Shown here: positions 1 through 8,203 of the stretch, piece by piece
Layout of the letters: each line of letters starts with the position of its first letter
Numbering within the stretch: position 1 is the first letter of the stretch
From: Chloroflexota bacterium
GTDB lineage: Bacteria; Chloroflexota; Anaerolineae; Aggregatilineales; Phototrophicaceae
Reading direction: 5' to 3'
Assembly: GCA_020161935.1 (NCBI GenBank)
Contig: JAIUNI010000020.1
Span: 23,796-87,795, forward strand
Length of the DNA: 64,000 nt
Notes under the pieces: model-generated
What the model was told of the DNA's origin: nothing
What the model saw: only the letters and a program-made list of their open reading frames with translations
The model's database searches: none
Made by a program: the position numbers and the translations under genes

Positions 1-1439
1 TGGCAACGACGCTCGGTTGGCCGGTGGGAACGGGCGTATCTGTTTGGGAGGCATGGAACGAACCCGACTTGACGATGTTCTGGTCAGCGGGCGTGGAGCA
101 GTACGCGCGTTTGCTCAAGGTGACGTATCTCGTCGCCCACCAAGCCGACCCCGCCGCGCGGGTGATGTTCGGCGGCCTCGCTTACGGCAACCCTGACCAA
201 GATGACTGGCTGGCGAAGGTGCTGGCGATTTATTCGGGCGATCCGCTGCGCCAAACTTACAACTGGTACATGGATCAGGTCGCCGTTCACAATTACACCT
301 ACGCCCGCCGCAGCGGTTTGGTTGTCAACCGCATCGAATCCGAACTGGCGAAGTACGGCCTCAACCGTCCGGTGTGGCTGAACGAGAGCGGTGTTCCGGC
401 GTGGGATGATTACCCGGGGCCGGTGTGGACAGCCGCGATACCATCTGAGCGGCAGTACCGTGCCACCATGCAGCAGCAGGCCAACTTCTGGGTCGCCAGT
501 ACCGTGTTGGCGTGGGCTTCCGGCGCGGAGGTGGTGTTTTACCACCAGTTGTACGATGACTGCGGCAATCAGGGTGGTGACTTCCCACCCCACAACGGCG
601 AATACTGCGCGACAGGTTTGATGTGCGCCGGTGATGCATTCGGCTTGTACCGCAATGAGCGCGGGGAAGCGTGTTTTAGCCAGCACCCGTTACCGGGGTC
701 GCCGCGTCCGGTCGCGGGGGCGTACTATCGCATGGCGCAAATCTTCGGCACAGCTCCCTTCACTAACGGCCATGTTGAGTCGCAGGAAGGTACAACGCTC
801 GTCTCCTTTGACCGCCCGACGACTGGCGAACGAATCCTCGTGATGTGGAACCGCACCACGGGCGAGCTTAAGCTGGATGTTCCGGCGTTTGGGGATTCAG
901 CCCAACTTTATGACATCGCTAACCAAGATTACGAACTCATCCCGACCGACGGGAAGTACACGATTGGCTTGCAACCGCTGACGGCGGATAACCTCCCCGG
1001 CCTGCCTGCTGGCGAACTGTCGGGTATCGCTGGCGCACCGATGATCCTCGTCGAGAAGATCAACCCCGCGCTGCTGACGACGCTTACCCCGCCAGTGACC
1101 GCCACGCCGGAAGGCACACCCGCGCCGCGCGCCACGGTTGACCCGATTAGCGACATCGCCCCGCCGACGACCAGCATGACGGCTTTACCCCCCACCAGCC
1201 CAACCACGTTCGCGGTGGAATGGTCGGGCAGCGACGACAGCGGTGTTGACCGTTATCTGGTATGGGTGCGGATTAACGGCGGCAAGTGGCAGCCGTGGCT
1301 GGAGACAGGGCAGACACGCGGCTTCTACACGGGCAGCGCGGGGAACACTTACGACTTCGCGGTGTGGGCGGTTGATCTGGCGGGGAACTGGTCACTCAAC
1401 AGCGAACTTGTACCGCAAGCGACAACGGTGGTGGAGTAG
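1..1439 (+). CDS. Secreted glycoside hydrolase-like protein, 5'-truncated by the window
   Basis: The frame is open from base 3, so the true start lies upstream. The motif WEAWNEPD (Glu codon at 60-62) resembles the acid/base NEP motif of clan-A (beta/alpha)8 glycoside hydrolases. A second Glu in WLNESG (codon at 384-386) is a candidate nucleophile, although the spacing is only suggestive. A Thr/Pro-rich linker (about residues 350-390 counted from base 24) precedes a C-terminal Fn3-like beta-sandwich domain (about 392-465). The likely role is extracellular polysaccharide cleavage. The substrate and GH family cannot be fixed from this part. The protein at 34657-36573 carries a related catalytic-looking domain. 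Confidence 0.7.
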   Translation, partial: ATTLGWPVGTGVSVWEAWNEPDLTMFWSAGVEQYARLLKVTYLVAHQADPAARVMFGGLAYGNPDQDDWLAKVLAIYSGDPLRQTYNWYMDQVAVHNYTYARRSGLVVNRIESELAKYGLNRPVWLNESGVPAWDDYPGPVWTAAIPSERQYRATMQQQANFWVASTVLAWASGAEVVFYHQLYDDCGNQGGDFPPHNGEYCATGLMCAGDAFGLYRNERGEACFSQHPLPGSPRPVAGAYYRMAQIFGTAPFTNGHVESQEGTTLVSFDRPTTGERILVMWNRTTGELKLDVPAFGDSAQLYDIANQDYELIPTDGKYTIGLQPLTADNLPGLPAGELSGIAGAPMILVEKINPALLTTLTPPVTATPEGTPAPRATVDPISDIAPPTTSMTALPPTSPTTFAVEWSGSDDSGVDRYLVWVRINGGKWQPWLETGQTRGFYTGSAGNTYDFAVWAVDLAGNWSLNSELVPQATTVVE

Positions 1440-1442
1440 GTA

Positions 1443-1478
1443 TCAAATCTCTGCGTTCTCAGCGTCTCTGCGGTTCAA
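1443..1478 (-). repeat. Copy of the dispersed GCAGAGACGCAGAG repeat
   Basis: Read on the minus strand this is TTgAACCGCAGAGACGC followed by GAGAACGCAGAG. It is a short copy of the repeat family that also occurs near 4.0, 8.0, 9.1, 29.3, 39.8 and 63.4 kb. It lies between the stop of the glycoside-hydrolase-like gene and tRNA-Leu, and carries no gene. Confidence 0.75.
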
Positions 1479-1593
1479 TAATCTTCGACTTGACGGTTTA
1501 CCTACGCCCTCGCTTTTGCTGTTGATTTTCACCATGCCAGCGATTAACATGCTTACCGGAAAACAAAAACAGCCCTGATGGACTGTTTGATTG

Positions 1594-1677
1594 TGCCGAT
1601 GGTGGGACTCGAACCCACAAGCCCTTTCGAGCGACGCATTTTGAGTGCGTAGTGTTTGCCAATTTCACCACATCGGC
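1594..1677 (-). tRNA. tRNA-Leu (anticodon CAA)
   Basis: The minus strand folds as a class II tRNA of 84 nt. The 7-bp acceptor stem is GCCGATG/CATCGGC with discriminator A. The anticodon arm is ACGCA-CTCAAAA-TGCGT with anticodon CAA, followed by a long variable arm and the T loop TTCGAGT. CCA is not encoded. It reads UUG codons. A consensus-like promoter lies upstream at 1730-1758. Confidence 0.96.
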
Positions 1678-1729
1678 TTTTAAATGCATCTAAAATAGGT
1701 TTGGCACCTTGTTTAGATTGATGGTATTT

Positions 1730-1758
1730 ATCTTAAAATCTCTGACACGGATTGTCAA
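1730..1758 (-). promoter_or_regulatory. Sigma-70-type promoter for tRNA-Leu(CAA)
   Basis: On the minus strand TTGACA (1758-1753) is followed by a 17-nt spacer and TAAGAT (1735-1730). The predicted start is about 45 nt before the tRNA. The -35 hexamer overlaps the first base of the divergent sigma-factor start codon, so the two transcription units are packed back to back. Confidence 0.6.
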
Positions 1759-2357
1759 TGGCGAGCGAACTTCAAAATGAACCCGCGCTGATCAAAGCTG
1801 CCGTGCGTGGGAACATGACTGCGTTTAATGATCTCGTCCTGCATTATCAGGATCGCGTCTATTCAATTGCCTACCGCATTCTCGGTGAGTCGGAAAGTGC
1901 TGCGGACGCGGCGCAGGATGCCTTTATTGCGGCCTACCGACGCTTGGATACCTACCGTGGGGGCAGTTTCCGCGCGTGGTTGTTCCGCATCGCCACCAAC
2001 GCCTGCTACGACGAACTGCGCCGCCTGAAGCGCCGTCCCGTGACCGCGATAGAGGATTTACCCGGTGCGGATGCCGACGATGGCCCACCGCTGGCCGCCG
2101 ACAGCGCCACGCCGGAGCAGGCCGCCCAGCAGGCCGAACTCGCCCGCGCGATTGAACAATGCATCGGCGGTTTGCAAACCGACCAAAAGGCGGTACTCGT
2201 CCTGAGCGATGTCGAAGGCTTGAGTTATCAGGAGATCACCGAGATCACCGGCGCGACCTTAGGCACGGTGAAATCACGCCTCAGCCGCGCACGGGCAGGG
2301 GTTCGAAACTGCTTAGGAAATGTTCGGGAACTTTTGCCCTCGGTTTATCGTCTTTAA
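1758..2357 (+). CDS. ECF-type RNA polymerase sigma factor (sigma-70 family)
   Basis: A 199-residue ECF sigma factor. Region 2 lies at about residues 25-90 (LVLHYQDRVYSIAYRILG through AAQDAFIAAYRRL and FRAWLFRIATNAC). Region 4 lies at about 135-190 (LSYQEITEITGATLGTVKSRLSRAR), the -35-binding helix-turn-helix. ATG at 1758 is chosen; an in-frame TTG sits two codons upstream. It should direct RNA polymerase to a small regulon under control of the anti-sigma factor encoded 33 bp downstream. The pairing is inferred from gene order and is typical of ECF loci. The inducing signal is unknown. Confidence 0.93.
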   Translation: MASELQNEPALIKAAVRGNMTAFNDLVLHYQDRVYSIAYRILGESESAADAAQDAFIAAYRRLDTYRGGSFRAWLFRIATNACYDELRRLKRRPVTAIEDLPGADADDGPPLAADSATPEQAAQQAELARAIEQCIGGLQTDQKAVLVLSDVEGLSYQEITEITGATLGTVKSRLSRARAGVRNCLGNVRELLPSVYRL

Positions 2358-2390
2358 TGTGTCGTGAATTAACGGTAGTCTTACTCAACC

Positions 2391-3482
2391 ATGCTAACTG
2401 ATCTGGATTACGACCTGCTTTCTGCTTATATCGACGGTGCGCTCACCGACAGCGAACGCGCCGATCTTGAATCACGCCTTCAAGCCGAGCCGGAACTGCG
2501 CTCGGAGTTGGAAGAACTGCAAGCGACCGTCACGCTGCTGAATAACCTGCCGCCGCGTAAAGCGCCGCGCGACTTTACACTGGATGCCCGTTACGCACGG
2601 CGAACGTCATTCTTCGCCAGCGCCGCCTTCAGTGCTATCTCAACCGCCGCCGCGATTATCCTTTTTGCCGTGGGCGCGTATCTGTTCACCAATACCACGC
2701 AAGCACCCACCAGCGAAAATGCGGCACAGGTCGCCGTGATGCTAACCGATGCCGGCACCACGACGGCCACCACGCTCGACAAATCAGCGGATACGACCGC
2801 GACCGCCGAGTCGCTGGCGGTGGATGTTGCGCCCGTTACTGCCCCCACCATTCTCGAACAAGAGGCTGAGGCAACCTTAGAGGATGGCGTGGTCACGCAG
2901 TCGACGACCACCAACGAAGTGGGCATCGGTTCGCTGTTCCAACCGGACGCGGAAGAACCGCAGGACGGGCAGGACAGTGGCAATACGTACGGTGCCGTTC
3001 CCGCCGCGCCCAACCCGTCGCAGGAACGCAGCACCGAACCGACCGAAACGACTGAGACGCAGCTTTTTGAAGTGCAGCCAACCGGCGCAATGGGCGGCGC
3101 TGCTCCCTCCGATCAGCCAGCCGCAGCCGCCGACTCGAATGATGCCATGTCATCCATGATGATCGCGCCGACGGAAACCGCAACCACGCCTGCAATCATG
3201 GGTTTCGCTTCGACACAGCCCGCCGCGACCTTTGCACCTACCGCGACCGTTGTGCCGACTTCCACACATACCCCGACGGCCACTAATACGGTTGCACCGA
3301 CGTTGACATCCACCAGCACGCCGCAGCCCACCGCGATGATGACCTTTACACCCGTGCCGCCGGTTGAACGCGAACGGGTATCGACAACGGCCTTGCTGCC
3401 GCTGGTGTTGGTTGTGCTGGGCGCGGTATTCCTTATGCTGGCGGTTGGCACGACCATTGTTCGCCGCCGTAACCGCCCATGA
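2391..3482 (+). CDS. Anti-sigma factor-like membrane protein
   Basis: The N-terminal 60 residues (LLSAYIDGALTDSERADLE, then LRSELEELQ) resemble the RsiW/zinc-finger anti-sigma fold. There is no Cys or His zinc-binding signature, so it would be a non-zinc version. One membrane segment lies at about residues 80-103 and a second near the C-terminus (about 333-355), with a Thr/Pro/Ala-rich low-complexity stretch between them and a basic tail RRRNR. It probably sequesters the sigma factor encoded immediately upstream until an envelope signal arrives. The stop overlaps the next start as ATGA, indicating co-translation with the Nudix gene. Confidence 0.75.
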   Translation: MLTDLDYDLLSAYIDGALTDSERADLESRLQAEPELRSELEELQATVTLLNNLPPRKAPRDFTLDARYARRTSFFASAAFSAISTAAAIILFAVGAYLFTNTTQAPTSENAAQVAVMLTDAGTTTATTLDKSADTTATAESLAVDVAPVTAPTILEQEAEATLEDGVVTQSTTTNEVGIGSLFQPDAEEPQDGQDSGNTYGAVPAAPNPSQERSTEPTETTETQLFEVQPTGAMGGAAPSDQPAAAADSNDAMSSMMIAPTETATTPAIMGFASTQPAATFAPTATVVPTSTHTPTATNTVAPTLTSTSTPQPTAMMTFTPVPPVERERVSTTALLPLVLVVLGAVFLMLAVGTTIVRRRNRP

Positions 3483-3985
3483 GCCGCGAACGGGTTAACC
3501 ACTACTGCCCGCTGTGTGGTTCGCCCACCGAACTCCTCGAACGCTTCGGCATCGAGCGTCCGGTGTGTACCACCTGCGGGCATATCGTGTTTTTTGCCCC
3601 TGCCGTCGCGGTGCTGGCGCTCATCGTGCAGAACGATCATGTGCTATTGGTTCAACGTGCCAACGACCCCAAGAAAGGTTTGTGGGTCACCCCTGCTGGC
3701 TTCATGGAGTGGTACGAAGACCCGGTCGTCGCCATCCGCCGCGAGGTGCTGGAAGAAACCAATCTTGATGTCCGCGTTGACCGCCTGATCGACGTGTTCC
3801 ACACCCCCGACGATGGTGGCCTCGCCGATGTGGTCATTGCCTACGCCGCCTCGGTCATCGGTGGCGAGCTGCAAGCGGCGGATGATGCCCAAGCCGCAGC
3901 GTGGTTCACACGCGGCAGCCTGCCCGAACTCGCCTTTCTGCCCACGCAGCGCGTCCTCGCCCGCTGGGTGGCTGGTGAACTCTAA
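3479..3985 (+). CDS. Nudix hydrolase with N-terminal zinc ribbon
   Basis: A 168-residue protein. A zinc ribbon (CPLCG at residues 10-14 and CTTCG near 31-35) resembles that of NADH pyrophosphatases. It is followed by a Nudix domain whose Nudix box GFMEWYE-x7-REVLEETNL keeps the catalytic REx2EE core, with Asn at the usual second Gly. It likely hydrolyses a nucleoside diphosphate linked to another moiety such as NADH, a nucleotide sugar or ADP-ribose; the substrate is not predictable. The ATGA overlap ties it to the anti-sigma gene. Confidence 0.88.
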   Translation: MSRERVNHYCPLCGSPTELLERFGIERPVCTTCGHIVFFAPAVAVLALIVQNDHVLLVQRANDPKKGLWVTPAGFMEWYEDPVVAIRREVLEETNLDVRVDRLIDVFHTPDDGGLADVVIAYAASVIGGELQAADDAQAAAWFTRGSLPELAFLPTQRVLARWVAGEL

Positions 3986-4011
3986 CCTCTATCGCTTCTT
4001 CCCTCTGTATT

Positions 4012-4112
4012 GAACTTGGCGTTCTTGGCGACTTGGCGGTTAAAAATGCTCTGTGCCTTCGTGTTAAATCTCTCTGTATTCCTCTGCGTTCTCCGCGTCT
4101 CTGCGGTTAATC
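4012..4112 (-). repeat. Dispersed intergenic repeat cluster
   Basis: Contains the plus-strand phrases CTTGGCGTTCTTGGCGACTT and CTCTGCGTTCTCCGCGTCTC, both recurring near 7.9-8.1 and 9.1 kb. On the minus strand it reads as the TTAACCGCAGAGACGCGGAG family. No coding signal is seen between the Nudix and ABC transporter genes. Confidence 0.75.
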
Positions 4113-4227
4113 TTGTCTTTGTACATTTTGTGCGGTAATAGATTAACATTTTCGTTGCCCTTGTCTCTTTGCGCCCTGTGAACCCTGTTGTTAAAATGAC
4201 GCGCATTGAAACCCATAAGGCTTAACC

Positions 4228-5709
4228 ATGCAGGTCAACCTCCGGCATATTCACAAACGCTTCGGCGCGGTACACGCCAACAACGACATCAACCTGACGT
4301 TCCACGCGGGGCGCATCGTCGGTATCCTCGGCGAAAACGGCGCGGGTAAATCCACGCTCATGAAAATCCTCTCCGGTTTTCAACCCGTCGACAGCGGCGA
4401 AATCTGGATTGATAACCGCCCCGTCGCCTACACCGGCCCGCAAGCCGCCATCCGCAACGGCATCGGCATGTTGCAGCAGGACCCGCTGGACGTTCCGGCC
4501 TTCACTGTCCTCGAAAACTTCATTTACGGCGGGGGGGATGGCGTGTTCCTCCCGCGTAAAACGGCTGCACGCCAACTGCGTGAGATCAGCCAGCGCTTCG
4601 GCTTCGAGCTTGACCCCGATATGCCCATTTCGCAGTTGAGCATCGGTCAGCGCCAGCAGATGGAAATCGTCCGTTTGCTCACGCTCGGCGTGAAGCTGCT
4701 GATCCTCGACGAGCCGACGACCGGCATTTCCGCCGAGCAAAAGCAGGTGTTGTTCGACGCGCTCCGTGAACTCGCCAGCAAAGACGGCCTAACCGTGCTG
4801 CTGGTTTCCCACAAGCTGGAAGATGTTATCGCGCTCTGCCACGAGGTCGCCGTGTTACGGGCCGGGCGGCTGGTTGGCACGCGCAATATGCCCGCCACCA
4901 ACGCCCAGTTGGTCACCATGATGTTCGGGCAGCAGCTTGCCCCACAAACCCGTAAGCCGCTGGACTTGGTACACGCGCCGGACGCGCTGGTGCTGGAAAA
5001 TGTCAATATTCGCGGCAGCCGCGTACACATCGAAAACCTCAGCCTGCGCCAGAAAGCCGGTGAGGTCATCGGCCTCGCCGGGTTGGATGGCAGCGGGCAG
5101 GAACTGATGCTCCGCGCCTGTGTGGGCTTACAAAAAACGGCTGGTGGTCGCGTCCGGCTCAAAAGTGAAGATGTCACCGGTCAGTCGTACCGCGCTTTCC
5201 TCGCCAAAGGGGTGGCCTTCGGTGCGGCGGGTCGCTTGGAAGAAGGACTGGTCGAGGGTTTGACGCTCACCGAGCATGTTGCCCTCGCCACCGAAAACGC
5301 CACCCTGATTGACTGGACAGCCGCCCATAAGCACTGCGAGGCGCAGATCAAGCTCTACGATGTGCGCGGTCGCCCTGAGAGTATGATCGAACAGCTATCA
5401 GGTGGTAATCAACAGCGCGTGTTGATGGCGCTCATGCCTCCGTCCCCCATTTTGCTGGCACTCGAACAACCGACGCGCGGCCTCGATGTCGACTCGGCAC
5501 GTTGGATTTGGGAGCAGTTGCTCGAACGGCGGGATCGTGGCGCGGCCATCCTCTTTAGCTCGCCGGATTTGGACGAACTCGTAGCCTACAGCGACCGTAT
5601 TCTGGTCTTCTACGCCGGTCAGTTCTTCGAGATACCGGACGCGGGACGCACCACCATTGACGAAATCGGTCGGCTCATCGGTGGACATTTTGAGGTGCAG
5701 CACGCATGA
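4228..5709 (+). CDS. ABC transporter ATPase, nucleoside/simple-sugar (BMP-type) family, two NBDs
   Basis: A 493-residue double ATPase. The first domain has Walker A GENGAGKST (35-43), signature LSIGQRQQ and Walker B LLILDEPTTG. The second has a degenerate P-loop (GLDGSGQE), signature LSGGNQQR and LALEQPTRGLDV in place of Walker B, so only one site is expected to be fully catalytic. This asymmetry is normal for RbsA/NupO-type ATPases. It powers import through the two permeases encoded directly downstream; the ATGA overlap at 5706 implies translational coupling. No BMP-family binding protein is present in the window. Confidence 0.92.
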   Translation: MQVNLRHIHKRFGAVHANNDINLTFHAGRIVGILGENGAGKSTLMKILSGFQPVDSGEIWIDNRPVAYTGPQAAIRNGIGMLQQDPLDVPAFTVLENFIYGGGDGVFLPRKTAARQLREISQRFGFELDPDMPISQLSIGQRQQMEIVRLLTLGVKLLILDEPTTGISAEQKQVLFDALRELASKDGLTVLLVSHKLEDVIALCHEVAVLRAGRLVGTRNMPATNAQLVTMMFGQQLAPQTRKPLDLVHAPDALVLENVNIRGSRVHIENLSLRQKAGEVIGLAGLDGSGQELMLRACVGLQKTAGGRVRLKSEDVTGQSYRAFLAKGVAFGAAGRLEEGLVEGLTLTEHVALATENATLIDWTAAHKHCEAQIKLYDVRGRPESMIEQLSGGNQQRVLMALMPPSPILLALEQPTRGLDVDSARWIWEQLLERRDRGAAILFSSPDLDELVAYSDRILVFYAGQFFEIPDAGRTTIDEIGRLIGGHFEVQHA

Positions 5710-6812
5710 AAGACCAATCCTTACGCACACGCCTCATCTTCGGTGTCGCCCCCATCCTCGTCTCGCTGCTGGTCACGGCGCTGCTGATTATCCTCGTCGG
5801 CTCCGACCCCATCGCCGTCGCCTCCAAACTCTGGTCGGGCGCGTTTGCTGATCTCCTTTCCGCTAGCAACGTGGTCAACCTGTGGATACCGCTGACCCTT
5901 GCCGCCATCGGCCTCGTCGTCACCTTTACCGCCGGTCTGTGGAACATCGGTGTCGATGGTCAAATTGTGATGGGCGCGGTGTTCGCCTCTGGTGTCGCAT
6001 TGTATTGGCCGATTCCGCCGCCGTTCCTCGTTCCAGTCGCCATCATCGTCGCCATGATCGGCGGTGCGATTTGGGGGATGTTAGTTGGAGTCCTCAAAGT
6101 TTATTTGGGTGTACATGAAATTTTCGGCGGGGTGGCGCTCAACGCCCTCGCTAATGTGATCGCCATCACCATCATTACCGGCCCGTGGAAAGACCCCAGC
6201 AACTCGCGCGGCACGGCACCCTTCGCCCTTGATGCACTGCTCACCCCTATTTCGCGGGAAGTCAACGTCAGCTTGCTCGCTTTCTTGATTACGGTCGCGG
6301 TCGTCATCATCATCTGGCTTGCCTTACGCGGCACCCGCTGGGGCTTGCAGTTGAAGGCCACCGGTAAAAATGCTCGTTCCGCGCTGCTGCTCGGTGTGCC
6401 AACCTCGCGCAGCACCCTCAGCGCCTTCATGCTCTGCGGCCTCATCGCCGGTATCGCCGGAGCGCACCGCGTCCTGTTCACCTTCGGCAACCTGCGCCCG
6501 CTGGTTTCCGGCGGCATCGGCTTCTTGGCGCTGCTGGTCGTCCTGCTGGTGTCGATGCGCGTGCTGTGGGTTCCAATCATCGCCTTCATCTTTGCCACGC
6601 TGCTCGGTGGCAGCGCCAAACTCAAAATCGACCTGCGCTTGGATGCCTCGCTGGTAGGCGTGATGCAGGATACCGTCGTGTTGGTCGTGCTGCTGTTTAA
6701 CGGTTTGCGCCAGCGCTTGCAAGACCGCCGCGCCAAAGCCGAAACACCCATACCAATGTCGATCACCGCTACCGTCGATAATCAGCGCGCTATTGGAGAT
6801 GTGACCGAATGA
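5706..6812 (+). CDS. ABC transporter permease (BPD_transp_2 type), subunit 1
   Basis: A 368-residue polytopic membrane protein with about 9-10 hydrophobic segments and the typical loop LKVYLGVHEIFGGVALNALANV. It resembles the NupP/YufP branch of nucleoside importers that pair with BMP-type lipoproteins. It overlaps the ATPase gene upstream and the second permease downstream by ATGA on both sides, so the three genes form one operon. The substrate is inferred only from the family. Confidence 0.9.
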   Translation: MKDQSLRTRLIFGVAPILVSLLVTALLIILVGSDPIAVASKLWSGAFADLLSASNVVNLWIPLTLAAIGLVVTFTAGLWNIGVDGQIVMGAVFASGVALYWPIPPPFLVPVAIIVAMIGGAIWGMLVGVLKVYLGVHEIFGGVALNALANVIAITIITGPWKDPSNSRGTAPFALDALLTPISREVNVSLLAFLITVAVVIIIWLALRGTRWGLQLKATGKNARSALLLGVPTSRSTLSAFMLCGLIAGIAGAHRVLFTFGNLRPLVSGGIGFLALLVVLLVSMRVLWVPIIAFIFATLLGGSAKLKIDLRLDASLVGVMQDTVVLVVLLFNGLRQRLQDRRAKAETPIPMSITATVDNQRAIGDVTE

Positions 6813-7816
6813 GTGACGAACTGCTCAATACCCTCAGCAGCATTATCGCCAACGCCACGCCGCTGGTCATCGCTAGTCTCGGCGAAACCATTACCGAGCG
6901 CGTTGGTGTGGTTAATCTGTCGCTCGACGGCAGCATCATCCTCTCGGCAATGGTCGGGTTCGCTGCCGCCCTTGCCACCCATAACGCGCTGGCAAAAGCC
7001 AATCCCGATCTCGCGCTGGCGGTCGGTTTGTTGGCGGCGATGCTGGTCGGTATGATTATTGCGCTCATCGTCGCGGCGGCAGGTATCGAACTCAAGCAGG
7101 ATCAGGTTGCCATCGGCTTCATCCTCACGCTGCTCGGCGCACACTTGGCAACCTTCCTCGGCGAGCCGGTTGCCCGTCAGGTCGGCCCGCAGATCATCAA
7201 AGCGCCCATTCCCATCTTGCAGGATATTCCGATCCTCGGCCCGATCTTTTTCCGCCAAACCATCCTCGTGTACTTCAGCTATATCTTGGTCATCGGCATC
7301 TGGTATTGGCTGTTCCGCACCCGTCAGGGCTTGGCGCTCCGTGCCGTTGGTGAACGCCCGACCACCGCTTTCGCCCGTGGCACGAAGGTCAACCGTACCC
7401 GTTATATCTATGTTGCCGTCGGTGGTGCGCTCGTCGGCTTGGCGGGTGCGGCCTATTCCCTCAGCGTCAAAGCGGGCTGGACGACCCCGCCCAGCATGGA
7501 AGGGGATGGCTGGATTGCCCTCGCTATCGTCATCTTCGGCGGCTGGCATCCTTTCCGCGTGGTGCTGGGTGCATATCTTTTCGCCGCGCTGCGGGCATTT
7601 GCCACCGTCTTTCAGCGGTCGGCGAACCTCGATATTCCGGTCGTCATCCTCAACGGCATCCCGTGGGTGTTGATGATTATCACGCTGGTACTCGTCAGCA
7701 GCGGCGCGATTGAACGCCTGCTCCAAGTGCTGCCCAAGCCGGTGCAAAAGTTCTCGCGTAACTTTCTGCGCTCGGATCCACCCGCCGCGCTCGGCACCCG
7801 CTTCGACGCTGAATAG
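6809..7816 (+). CDS. ABC transporter permease (BPD_transp_2 type), subunit 2
   Basis: A 335-residue polytopic membrane protein. The N-terminal stretch TPLVIASLGETITERVGVVNLSLDG is characteristic of the NupQ/YufQ-type second permease, and a second typical loop is RAVGERPTTAF. It forms the heterodimeric channel with the preceding permease. The operon ends here; the next 380 bp hold only repeats. Confidence 0.92.
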   Translation: MSDELLNTLSSIIANATPLVIASLGETITERVGVVNLSLDGSIILSAMVGFAAALATHNALAKANPDLALAVGLLAAMLVGMIIALIVAAAGIELKQDQVAIGFILTLLGAHLATFLGEPVARQVGPQIIKAPIPILQDIPILGPIFFRQTILVYFSYILVIGIWYWLFRTRQGLALRAVGERPTTAFARGTKVNRTRYIYVAVGGALVGLAGAAYSLSVKAGWTTPPSMEGDGWIALAIVIFGGWHPFRVVLGAYLFAALRAFATVFQRSANLDIPVVILNGIPWVLMIITLVLVSSGAIERLLQVLPKPVQKFSRNFLRSDPPAALGTRFDAE

Positions 7817-8203
7817 TTTCCCCTCCCTGTTACGACGGCTATCAGCGGAGTGAGCCTGCGAACGTGCTGATGTGGGCTAGGGTGGGGTTCTCCCTCTTTT
7901 CTCTATCCACTTGGCGTTCTTGGCGACTTGGCGGTTAATCTTCTTCGTCTTGCTCTGTGTCCTCTGTGTCTCTGTGGTTAAATCTCTTTGTATTTCCTCT
8001 TGCGTCCTTTGCCCCTTCGCGCCTTTGCGTTAAAAACTCTCCCGTCTTGCTCTGTGCCATTGTGCCCTCTGTGTCTCTGTGGTAAAAATTTTCTCTGCTT
8101 TCTCTCTATCCCCTTGGCGCTCTTGGCGATTCGTATTGCCTTTTGCTTTGAACGGTTGCTCTGTGGTTAAATAGGGTCTTCCGCTTTGTCGCTGAGGTTA
8201 GCT
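7817..8203. repeat. Gene-free spacer filled with dispersed repeats
   Basis: 7821-7892 contains a G/C-rich hairpin-type repeat (CCCTCCCTGTTACGACGG ... GGGCTAGGGTGGGG) with an internal 19-mer, GGAGTGAGCCTGCGAACGT (7847-7865), which recurs inverted at 63904-63922. From 7909 to 8172 lie several degenerate copies of the CTTGGCG-CTTGGCGACTT and CTCTGTGTCTCTGTGGTTAA units, that is, the GCAGAGACGCAGAG family in minus orientation. No RBS or codon bias suggests a gene. Confidence 0.75.

Noticed and set aside
6782..7747. 321-codon minus-strand frame across the second permease gene
   Set aside because: It lies entirely opposite a well-supported permease gene, has Arg/Asp/Gln-rich nonsense composition and no RBS; it is an antisense shadow.
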